A stretch of 64,000 bases of DNA from Campylobacter geochelonis (GCF_013201685.1 NZ_CP053844.1:682001-746000); one strand, 5' to 3'. Numbered from the stretch's first letter, positions 43,638 to 52,662 are shown. The notes: generated from the sequence alone by a model not told the origin. Numbers and translations: made by a program.

Positions 43638-44392
43638 ACTGGAAAGATACAAAAGCGGCGATTTATAGGGGAAGTAGGGGAGCTTTAAAAGCGGTTGATG
43701 AGATTGATTATGTGGATTTAGACTCGCTTGTTGGACTTGATAGACAAAAGGCGGCTCTGCTTGAAAATACAGAAAAATTTATAAAAAACGAAGGCGCAAA
43801 TCACGCGCTTTTATGGGGTGAGCGGGGTTGTGGGAAATCTAGCCTTGCAAAGGCAGTTTTTACTAAATTTATTCCTCAAGGCTTGAGAATTATCGAAATA
43901 GGCAAAGAGGATTTAAAAGCGTTGGTTGATATTTTAGATGATATTAGGAGTGAGAGTTTTAAATTTATCATTTTTTGTGATGATTTAAGCTTTGAAAAGG
44001 GCGATGATAGTTATAAATACCTAAAGCCTTTGCTTGAAGGAAGTATAGAAAAAACACCATCAAATGTGCTTATGTATGCCACATCAAACCGCCGCCATAT
44101 CGTAACTGAGTATATGAGCGATAACCAAAGTGTTGAAGTAACGACTGATGAGATTCACTATAAAGATGCGGTTGAAGAACACCTTTCTCTAAGCGATAGA
44201 TTTGGGCTTTGGATAAGTTTTTATCAAGGAAATTTTAGCGAGTATTTGCGTATAGTTGATAGCTATTTTAGCGAATTTAGTGGCGATAGAGAGCTGCTTC
44301 ACGAAGAGGCAAAACGCTTTTGTATGTTAAGAGGCTCAAGAAGTGGACGAGTGGCAAAACAGTTTTATCTTGCATTTAAGGATGGGTTTTGA
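43634..44392 (+). CDS. DUF815-type P-loop ATPase
   Basis: 252 residues. Walker A LLWGERGCGKSSLAKA (about 59-74), Walker B FIIFCDDLSFE, sensor region LMYATSNRRHIV and arginine-rich SGRVAKQ tail; this is the DUF815 AAA+ pattern. Cytoplasmic. Function unknown across the family. Its translation is coupled to mfd (ATGA overlap) and it overlaps the next gene by 4 bases. Confidence 0.9.
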   Translation: MNWKDTKAAIYRGSRGALKAVDEIDYVDLDSLVGLDRQKAALLENTEKFIKNEGANHALLWGERGCGKSSLAKAVFTKFIPQGLRIIEIGKEDLKALVDILDDIRSESFKFIIFCDDLSFEKGDDSYKYLKPLLEGSIEKTPSNVLMYATSNRRHIVTEYMSDNQSVEVTTDEIHYKDAVEEHLSLSDRFGLWISFYQGNFSEYLRIVDSYFSEFSGDRELLHEEAKRFCMLRGSRSGRVAKQFYLAFKDGF

Positions 44393-45189
44393 TTAGGGTT
44401 GGGTTTTTAGGCGATGTGGTTGGAAAACCAGGAAGAGAGATGTTAAAGCGATATGTAAAAGAGATGAAGACTAAATTTAGCCTTGATTTTGTCGTTGCAA
44501 ACTGCGAAAATGCAAGTGGTGGTTTTGGGTTGAGCGCTAAAAATGCGGTTGAGATTTTTGAGTATGGAGTGGATGTTATAACTGGCGGAAATCACAGCTT
44601 TGATAAAAAAGATGTTTTGCCTTTAATGCAAACTCTGCCTATCCTTCGACCATTTAACCACTATGATAACACAGATGGTAAAGGCGTAATTACCTTAAAA
44701 AACAGCGATGGAAAAAGCCTAAGCGTTATAAACATGCTTGGTGCGATGGGGCTAAATTTAGTTAAAAATCCATTTTTATCTATAGATGAAGCGCTAAATT
44801 TGTGTGAGAGTAAAAATATACTAGTTGATTATCACGCCGAAATGACAAGTGAAAAGATGGCGTTTTTTTGGGATAACAAAGAGCGAGTAAGTGCAGTTTT
44901 TGGCACTCATACGCATGTTGGGACTGATGATTTAAAGATAAGTGGGAACGCTGTTTATGTAAGCGATGCTGGGCTAGTTGGTGCTAGAGAAGGAGTTATC
45001 GGAATGGACGCTGCTGCTTCTGTGGCTGGGTTTAAAACTGGGATTAAGCACTCATTTGGTGTAAATGAAAAGTATAAAAAAATCTTTCAAATGATAGTTT
45101 TTGAGTGCGAGAATGGCGTAAGTACCGATGCGTTTAAGATAAAAATCATCGATGAAAATGAGATTATAACAAAGGCATATAATGACTAG
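44389..45189 (+). CDS. YmdB-like metallophosphoesterase
   Basis: 266 residues. Calcineurin-like metal-binding motifs: FLGDVVGKPGR, ANCENASGGFG, GGNHSFDKKD and FGTHTHVGTDD. It belongs to the TIGR00282/YmdB family; family members hydrolyse 2',3'-cyclic nucleotides. TTG start overlapping the preceding stop (TTGA). Confidence 0.9.
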   Translation: MIRVGFLGDVVGKPGREMLKRYVKEMKTKFSLDFVVANCENASGGFGLSAKNAVEIFEYGVDVITGGNHSFDKKDVLPLMQTLPILRPFNHYDNTDGKGVITLKNSDGKSLSVINMLGAMGLNLVKNPFLSIDEALNLCESKNILVDYHAEMTSEKMAFFWDNKERVSAVFGTHTHVGTDDLKISGNAVYVSDAGLVGAREGVIGMDAAASVAGFKTGIKHSFGVNEKYKKIFQMIVFECENGVSTDAFKIKIIDENEIITKAYND

Positions 45190-45838
45190 CACGGAGCTTT
45201 TTTGCGCACTTTATGATGATATAAAACTAGCTAATGTAACATGGTGGCCAAATTATGGTAGTTTTGAAGTAGTTGTCTCGGCAGTTTTAACACAACAAAC
45301 CAAATGGGAAAATGTAGAAAAAAGCCTTTTAAATTTGGCTAAATTTAACACTTTATCGCTTGAAGAAATCGCAAAAATCGATGTTGAAAGCTTAGCAAAT
45401 TTGATAAAACCAAGTGGATTTTATAACAATAAAGCCAAGCGTTTAAACGCTCTTTGTAAGGCGGTAGTAAGCGAATTTGGGGACTTTGAGAGCTTTAAAG
45501 AGTATGTTAGTAGAGAGTGGCTAATCTCTCAAAAAGGCATAGGCGCTGAGACTTGCGATGCGATTTTATGCTATGCGTGTGAACGTGAAGAGATGGTTGT
45601 AGATAGCTATGCTTTGCGGATTTTAGGATATTTTGGTTATGAGTTTGAAAGCTATGATGAGGCAAAAGAGTGGCTAAGTGAGCTTGATTTTAGCGTGGTT
45701 TATGCGATGGTTTTGGATATGAGTGAAGCTAGAGTTTGCGCGCTTTATCATGGGCTTATCGTTGAGTTTTGTAAAAAACATCTAAAAGGCAAAGAAATTA
45801 GTGACAAAGCAAAGGATATTTTTAAAGAGATTTCTTAG
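45182..45838 (+). CDS. magIII: 3-methyladenine DNA glycosylase, MagIII type
   Basis: 218 residues of the HhH-GPD superfamily. The helix-hairpin-helix reads LISQKGIGAETCDAILCYA with the catalytic Asp in EEMVVDSYALRIL. The N-terminal TWWPNYGS matches the Trp-Trp-Pro triplet that lines the base pocket of Helicobacter pylori MagIII. No iron-sulphur cysteines follow, unlike Nth. It removes alkylated adenine. Overlaps the phosphoesterase gene by 8 bases. Confidence 0.85.
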   Translation: MTSTELFCALYDDIKLANVTWWPNYGSFEVVVSAVLTQQTKWENVEKSLLNLAKFNTLSLEEIAKIDVESLANLIKPSGFYNNKAKRLNALCKAVVSEFGDFESFKEYVSREWLISQKGIGAETCDAILCYACEREEMVVDSYALRILGYFGYEFESYDEAKEWLSELDFSVVYAMVLDMSEARVCALYHGLIVEFCKKHLKGKEISDKAKDIFKEIS

Positions 45839-45869
45839 ACAAAGCTAAATTTAGATAAAAGGAGTTGAT

Positions 45870-46507
45870 TTGCGGATTGTTTTAGAGGTTTTTAAAAGCT
45901 TATTTTTATCATTTGGCATTTTGATTTGGATTGTTACATTTTTGACTTTAGTTGGTATATTTTGCTTTGCGATTTTATATCCTTATACAAACAGATTATC
46001 ATCATTTCATAGTGCTTTTTATAATGGCGAGAGTGTATTAAGAACAGAGCCATATCAGTATATTAAAATACTTTTAGCATATAAAATATCTGTTAGAGAT
46101 GGTGCAGACTGGGCTTCTTGTTATAAACATTTTTTGCATACCCAGAGGGTAATTTTTCTGATTTATTAAATAAAGAAGAGGTAACTTTGAATAATCAAAT
46201 TTTTCAAAAAACAACCATAGAAAATGTTGGTAGCCATGCTATCAAAGAGTGCTTAACAAGATACGATGGCGCAGATAAATACAAAGAAAAATGGGTAGCT
46301 CCTGGTTTTACATATATCAACAACAAAGCACTACTAGTGCGTAAAAGCACGGAAAACATCAACCTTGCAAGTATAAAATGCCCTAAAAATTCAGAAGTTT
46401 GGATAGGTCATTATGAGTATAAATTCGGGAATTTAGATATTTCGCATGGGGCTTTTGTGCTAGATAAAGACAACGGTGTCGTTAAATTTGTCCATATTAT
46501 ATACTAA
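45870..46507 (+). pseudogene. Frameshifted gene for a membrane-anchored unknown protein
   Basis: Two frames that read as one gene. The first (45870-46169, TTG start with AAGGAG) has an N-terminal membrane helix (LFLSFGILIWIVTFLTLVGI) and continues to DGADWASCYKH. The second (to 46507) is open only from 46127 and continues sensibly as FAYPEGNFSDLLNKEE and then NQIFQKTTIENVG. The switch falls on a run of six T (46130-46135); one extra T would join them into about 212 residues. A TTG at 46187 with AGAAGAGG before it could restart translation. Not a family I recognise. Could be a real mutation, phase variation or a sequencing error. Confidence 0.75.
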
Positions 46508-46516
46508 AGGTTAAGT

Positions 46517-47002
46517 TTGAAAAATGCTCAAATTCACACCATCAAGCCATTTTTTAACAAAGATTCGCAAATTTTAATCTTAGGAAGCTTTCCATCAGTT
46601 AAGTCAAGAGAGCAAAATTTTTACTACGCTCATCCACAAAACCGCTTTTGGCGCGTTTTATCAGCGGTTTTTAGTCAAAATTTGCCAAATAGTGTGGAAG
46701 AGAAAAAGTTGTTTTTAACCCGCCATAAAATAGCTCTTTTTGATAGTATTCAAAGCTGTGAGATTGCTGGTTCAAGCGATGCAAGTATCCAAAAAGTAGC
46801 ACCAAATGATATAAAAAGTTTGATAAAACAGACTAACATAACTAGAATTTATACAAATGGCAAAAAATCAGCCAAAATTTATGATAAATTTATATTTCCA
46901 CAAACTAGCATTAAAGCGATATCACTTCCATCGACAAGTCCAGCAAATGCGACAATTTCTCTTGAAAAACTCATAAAAGCTTATGAAATTTTATTAAACT
47001 AG
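46517..47002 (+). CDS. DNA-deoxyinosine/uracil glycosylase (UDG superfamily)
   Basis: 161 residues, TTG start after AAAGG. ILILGSFPSVKSREQNFYYA followed by HPQNRFWRVL is the motif of the Mug-like deoxyinosine glycosylases, and SLPSTSPANAT near the C-terminus is the UDG motif B (S/T-S-P-A). It removes hypoxanthine or uracil from DNA, complementing the MagIII-like enzyme nearby. Confidence 0.88.
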   Translation: MKNAQIHTIKPFFNKDSQILILGSFPSVKSREQNFYYAHPQNRFWRVLSAVFSQNLPNSVEEKKLFLTRHKIALFDSIQSCEIAGSSDASIQKVAPNDIKSLIKQTNITRIYTNGKKSAKIYDKFIFPQTSIKAISLPSTSPANATISLEKLIKAYEILLN

Positions 47003-47042
47003 CAAAATAGTCAAACCAAAATAAAGCTTAGCAAAGACATTT

Positions 47043-47070
47043 GTTAGGCTAAAAATTTGGCTAGCCTAAC
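47043..47070. terminator. Hairpin between convergent genes
   Basis: GTTAGGCTA (47043-47051) pairs with TAGCCTAAC (47062-47070) around a 10-base loop, overlapping the stop codon of the DnaQ-like gene. Likely a shared terminator. Confidence 0.6.
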
Positions 47071-47852
47071 TGAGTTTTATATGTATTTGGAAGTTTCAAA
47101 CTCGGCGCAGTTTTACTAAATTCTATCAAATCTTCTGTGCTTTGAACTGTCCAAGGAATGGCTTTTAGCGATGTTTTAAAAATCTCATAAGCGCTTATTG
47201 CATCGCTTAATGCTCTATGATGAGTGTTTTCAATCCCAAGAATCTCTTTTAGCGAGCCAAGCCCATATTTTTGCGAAGCTATCGTTCTTCTAGCAAGTTC
47301 GATAGTGCAAATTCGGCGATTAAGCAGCATTCCAAAGCCAAATTTTTCCATACTACTACTTATAAAATCATAGTCAAATTTGACATTATGAGCGATAAAA
47401 ACGCTATCTGATAAAAAAAGTCTAAATTTTTCTAAAACAGAGCCAAGAGCTGGAGCGTCTTTTAAATCTGTAGGATAAATTCCGGTTAAAACGCTTATGT
47501 TTTCAGGGATAGAATCAGCATAGACAAAGGTTTTAAACTCATCTATAATTTGCCCATTTTGGCATTTTATAGCACCGATTTCTATGATTTGCCCATTTTT
47601 TATGCCGCCATTTGTCTCGATATCAACTATACAAAAAACTTCATCTTCAATGTTGGTTTCGCGCGTTTTAAGCGTGATTTTGCCATTATCTAGTTTTACG
47701 ACATTAAGCCCAAGCGCTCGCCACATACTAAAGTCTTTTGGATCAAACAGCTCGCAAATTTCATCTATTTCGTTTGCTTTAGATATAAAATCATGATAAT
47801 TTATACTCTTTTTAGCGAGCAAATTTATAAGGTTTTCAGTTTGCTGTTTCAA
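47061..47852 (-). CDS. dnaQ: DnaQ-like DEDDh 3'-5' exonuclease
   Basis: 263 residues. Exonuclease motifs: Exo I CIVDIETNGG (Asp77, Glu79), Exo II IAHNVKFDYDF (Asp160) and Exo III HHRALSDAISA (His212, Asp217). Proofreading subunit of DNA polymerase III or a related repair nuclease. The N-terminal 70 residues are an extra domain of unknown role. Encoded 2 bases after rpe on the same strand, the order found in C. jejuni. Confidence 0.88.
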   Translation of the reverse strand: MKQQTENLINLLAKKSINYHDFISKANEIDEICELFDPKDFSMWRALGLNVVKLDNGKITLKTRETNIEDEVFCIVDIETNGGIKNGQIIEIGAIKCQNGQIIDEFKTFVYADSIPENISVLTGIYPTDLKDAPALGSVLEKFRLFLSDSVFIAHNVKFDYDFISSSMEKFGFGMLLNRRICTIELARRTIASQKYGLGSLKEILGIENTHHRALSDAISAYEIFKTSLKAIPWTVQSTEDLIEFSKTAPSLKLPNTYKTQLG

Positions 47853-47854
47853 AA

Positions 47855-48496
47855 CTAAATCTTTAGCGCTTTTATCGACTCGGCGTAGTCGTTTGAAGAA
47901 AAGACATAGTTTCCAGCTACGACTATATCGACTCCTGCATCATCAAGATCTCTGACATTTAGCCCATTTACTCCACCATCAACCTCTATCATACATTTTG
48001 CGTTATTTTTATCAATCAGCTCTCTAAGCTCACGCGCTTTTGATAGCACTGATGGGATGAATTTTTGCCCGCCAAAGCCAGGATTTACGCTCATTAAAAG
48101 CACCATATCAACTTCGTTTATAATGTGTTTTAAAACATCAATTGGGGTGTGCGGGTTTAGCACAACTGCTGGACTTACGCCGTGTTTTCTGATGTGTTGG
48201 ATTAAGCGAAGAGGGTGTTTTTCTTCTTCTATGTGAAAGCTTAAAAATTTTGGTTTAAGTGGTAAAAAAAGCTCTACAAAAAAGCTGATGTTTTCTACCA
48301 TTAAATGTATATCAAGTGGCTTGGTAGCAGCTTTTGCTACAGCTTCAACCACAAGCGGTCCGATGGTTAAATTTGGAACAAAATGTCCATCCATAACATC
48401 AACATGAACCAAATCCGCCCCAGCCTCACAGATATCTTTTACCTCTTTGGCTAAATTTCCAAAATCAGCTGATAAAATACTTGGTGCTACATACAT
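47855..48496 (-). CDS. rpe: Ribulose-phosphate 3-epimerase
   Basis: Interconverts ribulose 5-phosphate and xylulose 5-phosphate. 213 residues, TIM barrel: APSILSADFGNLAKEV, LVHVDVMDGHFVPNLTIGP (metal ligands), HLMVENI, MSVNPGFGGQKFIP and EVDGGVN. Complete and typical. Confidence 0.96.
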   Translation of the reverse strand: MYVAPSILSADFGNLAKEVKDICEAGADLVHVDVMDGHFVPNLTIGPLVVEAVAKAATKPLDIHLMVENISFFVELFLPLKPKFLSFHIEEEKHPLRLIQHIRKHGVSPAVVLNPHTPIDVLKHIINEVDMVLLMSVNPGFGGQKFIPSVLSKARELRELIDKNNAKCMIEVDGGVNGLNVRDLDDAGVDIVVAGNYVFSSNDYAESIKALKI

Positions 48497-48604
48497 AAAA
48501 ATTTACCTTTAAAATATAATTCTTGTATTTTACCTTTTCAAATCATAAATTTAAATAAAATAGAAAATCAAACTAGCTTTAAGTCAACTTTGAACTTTTT
48601 TTGG

Positions 48605-48610
48605 TATAAT
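48605..48610 (+). promoter_or_regulatory. -10 box of rpmB
   Basis: TATAAT preceded by TTTTTTGG, 33 bases before the rpmB ATG. A textbook Campylobacter promoter in the rpe-rpmB divergent gap. Confidence 0.7.
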
Positions 48611-48642
48611 ACGTCTTTAATTTTGTTTAGAAGGAAAATATT

Positions 48643-48834
48643 ATGGCAAGAAGATGTGCAATTACTGGTAAAGGCGCTTTGGTTGGAAACAATGTAAGTC
48701 ATGCTAACAACAGGACGAAAAGAAGATTTTTACCAAATTTAAGAACAATTCGTGTAACTTTAGAGGATGGAACAACTAGAAGAATTAAAGTTGCAGCTTC
48801 AACTTTAAGAACTATGAAAAAACAATCTAAATAA
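48643..48834 (+). CDS. rpmB: 50S ribosomal protein L28
   Basis: 63 residues: [20 protein letters not shown] and [10 protein letters not shown] are diagnostic. Strongly basic. AAGGAAAATATT ribosome site. The following gene starts 23 bases later, its ribosome site lying within a short ATTCC/GGAAT inverted repeat. Confidence 0.97.
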   Translation: MARRCAITGKGALVGNNVSHANNRTKRRFLPNLRTIRVTLEDGTTRRIKVAASTLRTMKKQSK

Positions 48835-48856
48835 TTCCCCATGAAAAGAGGAATAA

Positions 48857-49987
48857 GTGTCTCTTTTTGATAAGGTCAAAAAATTCCTCAACTGGTCTAG
48901 AACTCCTAAACCAGATTTCGACTTAAATACCGAGATTTACGAACAATTCAAACCGTTTCGACTACCGCTTATACTAGTTGTTATGCTTATGGTAGTTGGA
49001 ACGGTTGGTTATATGACTTTTAGCAACTTTTCGCTGTTTGATGCCTTTTATCAAGCTGGTATGACTTTTACAACGGTTGGTTTTACTGAAGTTGCTGAGA
49101 TTACCCCTGCAGGAAGAATTTTTACAATATTTTTTATATTTGCTGGCTTTGGAGCTTTTACCTTCTCTTTAGGTATAGTTGTAGAAAGCCTTAAAAAAGG
49201 AATTCTTGTTAATAAAATAAGGGAGAGAAGTATGATTTATAAAATAGCAAGGCTTAAAAACCACTTTGTTATTTGTCATCACAACATCTACACAGCCGAG
49301 TTAGCAAGGCAGTTTAGAGAAAACCACATTCCATTTGTTGTTATAGATAGCAGAGCTGATTTACACGAGATAGCAGAGGTAAATAAATACCCATATTACG
49401 TTATTGGCGAACCACATATGGAAATTTCTCTTTTAAAATCAAACCTTTCAAGCGCAAAAGGAATTATTGCTTTAGGCTCAAACATAGCTGATAACATCGC
49501 AGTTATAGCAACCGTAAGGTTATATGAAAAAGAGCTAGAAAGACACAAACCATACTTCATAACTACATTTACAGAAAACGATGCTGATGCTGAAAAACTT
49601 AAAAAGCTTGGCGCAGACTTTGTCATCTCCCCATCAAAACTCACAGCGCAAAGGCTAAGTGCGATTAGTGTTCGTCCAGATATGGAAAATATACTAGAGC
49701 GATTTTTATACAAAAAAGACTCGCCAATTGATATAGAAGAAATCACAGTTCCAGAGCACTCATGGGTGAGATTTAAAAGGCTTAAAGAGACGCATTTGCG
49801 CGATATGACAAGTGCGGATATCGTAGGAATTAGAGATGAAAATGATAAATTTATCCCTATGCCAAATGGGGATGTTTTAATAGGAACCGGCGCTAAACTT
49901 TTAGTTGTCGGGACGGCTGATGGCATTAGCTTTACAAAAAAACTTATAAATGGAAGATATAAACCACAGGAGTTTAAATATGTTTGA
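48857..49987 (+). CDS. Two-transmembrane potassium channel with RCK domain
   Basis: 376 residues, GTG start. Membrane helix (about 33-53), pore helix and filter TFTTVGFTEVAEI (TVGF), second helix (about 90-112), then a cytoplasmic RCK/TrkA-N domain and TrkA-C domain. The usual GxGxxG nucleotide motif is replaced by VICHHNIYTAELARQF, so nucleotide binding may be lost or altered. Monovalent cation channel of the Kch/MthK type. It overlaps argJ by 8 bases. Confidence 0.88.
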   Translation: MSLFDKVKKFLNWSRTPKPDFDLNTEIYEQFKPFRLPLILVVMLMVVGTVGYMTFSNFSLFDAFYQAGMTFTTVGFTEVAEITPAGRIFTIFFIFAGFGAFTFSLGIVVESLKKGILVNKIRERSMIYKIARLKNHFVICHHNIYTAELARQFRENHIPFVVIDSRADLHEIAEVNKYPYYVIGEPHMEISLLKSNLSSAKGIIALGSNIADNIAVIATVRLYEKELERHKPYFITTFTENDADAEKLKKLGADFVISPSKLTAQRLSAISVRPDMENILERFLYKKDSPIDIEEITVPEHSWVRFKRLKETHLRDMTSADIVGIRDENDKFIPMPNGDVLIGTGAKLLVVGTADGISFTKKLINGRYKPQEFKYV

Positions 49988-51161
49988 GATAATTTCGCTT
50001 AAAAATGGACTTGAAAATGTAGATGGCTTTTTCTTTGATGGTGTAAATTCTGGCTTTAAAAAAGAGGGCAATGACCTTGGTTTTATAAGAAGCGATGAGC
50101 CATTTAACATAAGCGCGGTTTTTACAACAAACAAATTTGCTGCTGCACCGATAAAACACTTTAAAAAATATCCACCAAATTTTAAATCAAATTTTATACT
50201 TCTAAACTCAAAAAATGCAAATGCCATGACAGGCGAGCAAGGAGTGGCTGATATAGATGAACTTTTTTCAAGTTTAGCTACAAAAATCAAGCTAGTAAAT
50301 CCCATAATGAGCTCAACTGGAGTCATAGGATATCGCTTAAATAAAGAAAAAATCATAGCTGGATTTGATAAATTTAACTTCGCTTGTCGCAACTCAAATG
50401 CAGTTGCAACTGCGATAATGACGACTGATAGCTTTAAAAAAGAGCTTGCTTTTAAAGTCGAGCTTGAAGATGGCAAAAGTTTTAACATAGCTGCTATTTG
50501 CAAGGGAGCGGGCATGATAAATCCAGCGCTTGCAACTATGCTTTGCTATATTTTAACGGATGCAAAAATTCCAAAAGATGACGCAGATGAGCTTTTAAAA
50601 GAGGCAGTTGAGCAAAGTTTTAACACAGTTAGTGTTGATGGCGATACATCGACAAACGATACTGTTATGCTACTTAGTTCGCAAAAAGCTGCATATGAAA
50701 AAACTGCTTTTAAAACTGCACTTGATATGATAACAAAACAATTTGCTTTGATGTTGGTTCGTGATGGCGAGGGTTCAAGCAAGGTAGTTTGCTTTGAGGT
50801 AAGTGGAGCAAAAACGCAAGCTCAAGCAAAAAAAGCAGCCAAAGCACTATCAAATTCTCCACTTGTAAAAACGGCTATTTTTGGAGAAGATCCAAACTGG
50901 GGAAGAATCGCTTCAACAATCGGAGCTAGCGGTGTTGAGTGCTTTGAAGAAAGCTTGGTTATAAAGTATGATGATGTGCTAGTGTATGATAAATTTAACC
51001 CAGAGCTTGATAAAGAAAGAGAAGAAAAAGCGCATAAAATAATGCAAAAAGATAGCTTTAAAATAAGCTGCGATTTAGGTATGGGAAGTGCTAAATTTAG
51101 TGCTTATGGTTGCGATTTGAGTTATGAATATGTAAAAATAAATGCAGATTATCGTTCATGA
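49980..51161 (+). CDS. argJ: Bifunctional ornithine acetyltransferase/N-acetylglutamate synthase ArgJ
   Basis: Arginine biosynthesis. An upstream in-frame start at 49950 is possible, but the ATG at 49980 follows CAGGAG at the right distance and begins like the family (MFEIISLKNGL). 393 residues. The autocleavage site is ICKGAGMINPALATML, with Thr as nucleophile of the beta chain, and TSNDTVMLLSS and GEDPNWGRI follow. The heterotetramer forms after self-cleavage. Confidence 0.93.
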   Translation: MFEIISLKNGLENVDGFFFDGVNSGFKKEGNDLGFIRSDEPFNISAVFTTNKFAAAPIKHFKKYPPNFKSNFILLNSKNANAMTGEQGVADIDELFSSLATKIKLVNPIMSSTGVIGYRLNKEKIIAGFDKFNFACRNSNAVATAIMTTDSFKKELAFKVELEDGKSFNIAAICKGAGMINPALATMLCYILTDAKIPKDDADELLKEAVEQSFNTVSVDGDTSTNDTVMLLSSQKAAYEKTAFKTALDMITKQFALMLVRDGEGSSKVVCFEVSGAKTQAQAKKAAKALSNSPLVKTAIFGEDPNWGRIASTIGASGVECFEESLVIKYDDVLVYDKFNPELDKEREEKAHKIMQKDSFKISCDLGMGSAKFSAYGCDLSYEYVKINADYRS

Positions 51162-51219
51162 TAGCTTAAGTTTAAGTGCTAAGTTGTTAAAATACATAAA
51201 TTTTTAAAAAGGAGCAGAA

Positions 51220-51447
51220 ATGTTACACGAATACAGGGATTTAATCACAGAATTAAAAGGTAAAAATGCGAGGTTTGACTCGCTTTTTGAAAAACACAAC
51301 GAGCTAGACCATAAAGTTGCTGATATAACCGAGGGCAGAGTTCATGCAAGTAGCTTTGAACTTGATACACTAAAAAAAGAGAAGCTTAAAGCAAAAGATG
51401 AAATCAACGCCTTTTTAGCAGAGTATAAAGCTTCTATTAAAGAGTAA
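51220..51447 (+). CDS. Small coiled-coil protein (DUF465/YdcH family)
   Basis: 75 residues: HEYRDLITELKGKNARFDSL followed by HNELDHKVADIE-like and LKKEKLKAKDEINAFL; a helical hairpin of the DUF465 family, function unknown. Strong AAGGAG ribosome site. The same family gene occurs near rpmB in C. jejuni. Confidence 0.85.
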   Translation: MLHEYRDLITELKGKNARFDSLFEKHNELDHKVADITEGRVHASSFELDTLKKEKLKAKDEINAFLAEYKASIKE

Positions 51448-51452
51448 ATTTA

Positions 51453-51896
51453 CTATTGAGGAGATTTAAATTTCTCCTCACTTAAAGCGTGAAGTCTTTC
51501 AACTGCAGTTTTAAAGTGAACTACACCTTTTTTATGAATACTCATCAAATCATCATAATACGACTCGACTATATCAAGCTCTTTTGGAGTTATTTTGTTA
51601 AATTTAGATTTAGCTGGATTTGTTATATCTGCTAGATAAACTCCATAAATTCTATGGCATTGATGTTTCCACTCTTCATAGTATTTTGTAATACCATCAT
51701 AAAGTATAGAATTTAGTAATTCTTCAAATCTGTTGTTTTTATCATAGAAAAATTTTCCAAATTCCTCTTCACTACCGACTATATTTCTTATCTCTTGTTC
51801 TCTTTTTAAGGTTATACAATTTTTGATTCTAGTAGTTACAAATGTTTGTTGGTTGATAACTTTTTCAAGTTGGGCTATGGTTTCATTTTTAGTCAC
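51453..51896 (-). CDS. Soluble protein of unknown function, 147 residues
   Basis: Helical and charged, no signal peptide or membrane segment. Notable are WKHQCHRIYGVYLAD in the middle (two His and a Cys close together, a possible metal or haem ligand cluster) and HKKGVVHFKTAVERLHALSE at the end, which recalls four-helix chemoreceptor-associated sensor domains. It lies back to back with the PAS sensor gene and could be its partner; this is inference. Ribosome site AAGGAAAATTC. Confidence 0.7.
   Translation of the reverse strand: MTKNETIAQLEKVINQQTFVTTRIKNCITLKREQEIRNIVGSEEEFGKFFYDKNNRFEELLNSILYDGITKYYEEWKHQCHRIYGVYLADITNPAKSKFNKITPKELDIVESYYDDLMSIHKKGVVHFKTAVERLHALSEEKFKSPQ
51457..51480. terminator. 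Inverted repeat between convergent genes
   Basis: TGAGGAGA (51457-51464) pairs with TCTCCTCA (51473-51480) around an AT loop; it lies within the last codons of the minus-strand gene and just after the DUF465 gene. Confidence 0.55.
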
Positions 51897-52013
51897 AGAA
51901 TTTTCCTTAAAAAGTATTATTTTATATCACGATATTATAGCATAAAAAAAAGTAAAACCATATCAACTTTATTTTATCATTTATGCAAAATTCACCAAAA
52001 ATCCGCACAGAAA

Positions 52014-52040
52014 GTAACTTTTAAGTTACAATTGTATAAA
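52014..52040 (+). promoter_or_regulatory. Promoter with a palindrome before the PAS gene
   Basis: GTAACTT-TT-AAGTTAC (52014-52029) ends 5 bases before a TATAAA -10 box (52035-52040). The 16-base dyad at the -35/-10 spacer is well placed as an operator; the regulator is unknown. Confidence 0.5.
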
Positions 52041-52068
52041 ATTTGGTTTAACACTCAAAGGAGAAATC

Positions 52069-52632
52069 ATGCAAAGACCTGTACCGTTAAATGAAGAGAT
52101 TGTTTTAGATCCTAAAAGATATATCGTTTCTAAAACCGATACTAAAGGGATTATAACATATGGAAATGAGTATTTTATCGAGATTGTCGGATATAGCGAA
52201 GATGAGTTAATCGGACAACCGCATAATATCATAAGACACCCTGATATGCCTAAAATCGTATTTAAAGTGATGTGGGATAGGATAAATAGTGGTAAAAATA
52301 TTAAAGCTATTGTTAAAAATCTTGCAAAAGATGGCAGATACTACTGGGTTGTAACTGATTTTGAACCAAAATACGATCCGCTAACTAATAAAATCATCGG
52401 TCACACAGCATACAGAAAAGCAGCCCCTAAAAAAGCCGTTGAAGCGATAGAGCCGATATATCAAAAACTTCTTGCTATCGAGGCGACAGGCGGAATGGAA
52501 GCAAGTGGTAAATTTTTAGTAGAGTATTTGGACTTAAAAAAGGTTACTTATGATGAGTTTGTTGATTCGTTGATAGAGTATAGAGGTCTTACTAAACTAT
52601 TTTTTGAAGCGATGAAAAAACTATTTGGATAG
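52069..52632 (+). CDS. PAS domain sensor, CetB/Aer-like
   Basis: 187 residues. PAS core: RYIVSKTDTKGIITYGNEYF, GYSEDELIGQPHNIIRHPDM and KDGRYYWVVTDFEP, closest to the FAD-binding PAS of Aer and Campylobacter CetB (energy taxis). The 60-residue C-terminal helical part has no HAMP or methyl-accepting signalling domain, so like CetB it must act through a separate receptor. AAAGGAG ribosome site. Confidence 0.85.
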   Translation: MQRPVPLNEEIVLDPKRYIVSKTDTKGIITYGNEYFIEIVGYSEDELIGQPHNIIRHPDMPKIVFKVMWDRINSGKNIKAIVKNLAKDGRYYWVVTDFEPKYDPLTNKIIGHTAYRKAAPKKAVEAIEPIYQKLLAIEATGGMEASGKFLVEYLDLKKVTYDEFVDSLIEYRGLTKLFFEAMKKLFG

Positions 52633-52638
52633 ATAAAA

Positions 52639-52662
52639 TTTGCTAGAGTTTCCTCTAGCAAA
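52639..52662. terminator. Strong bidirectional terminator
   Basis: TTTGCTAGAG and CTCTAGCAAA form a perfect 10-bp stem with a 4-base loop (TTTC), flanked by A-rich and then CCCTTTTA sequence, between the convergent PAS gene and lon. Confidence 0.8.

Noticed and set aside
49396-50515. Two long minus-strand ORFs (176 and 204 residues)
   Set aside because: Antisense to the K+ channel gene and argJ, both of which are clear; no own ribosome site.
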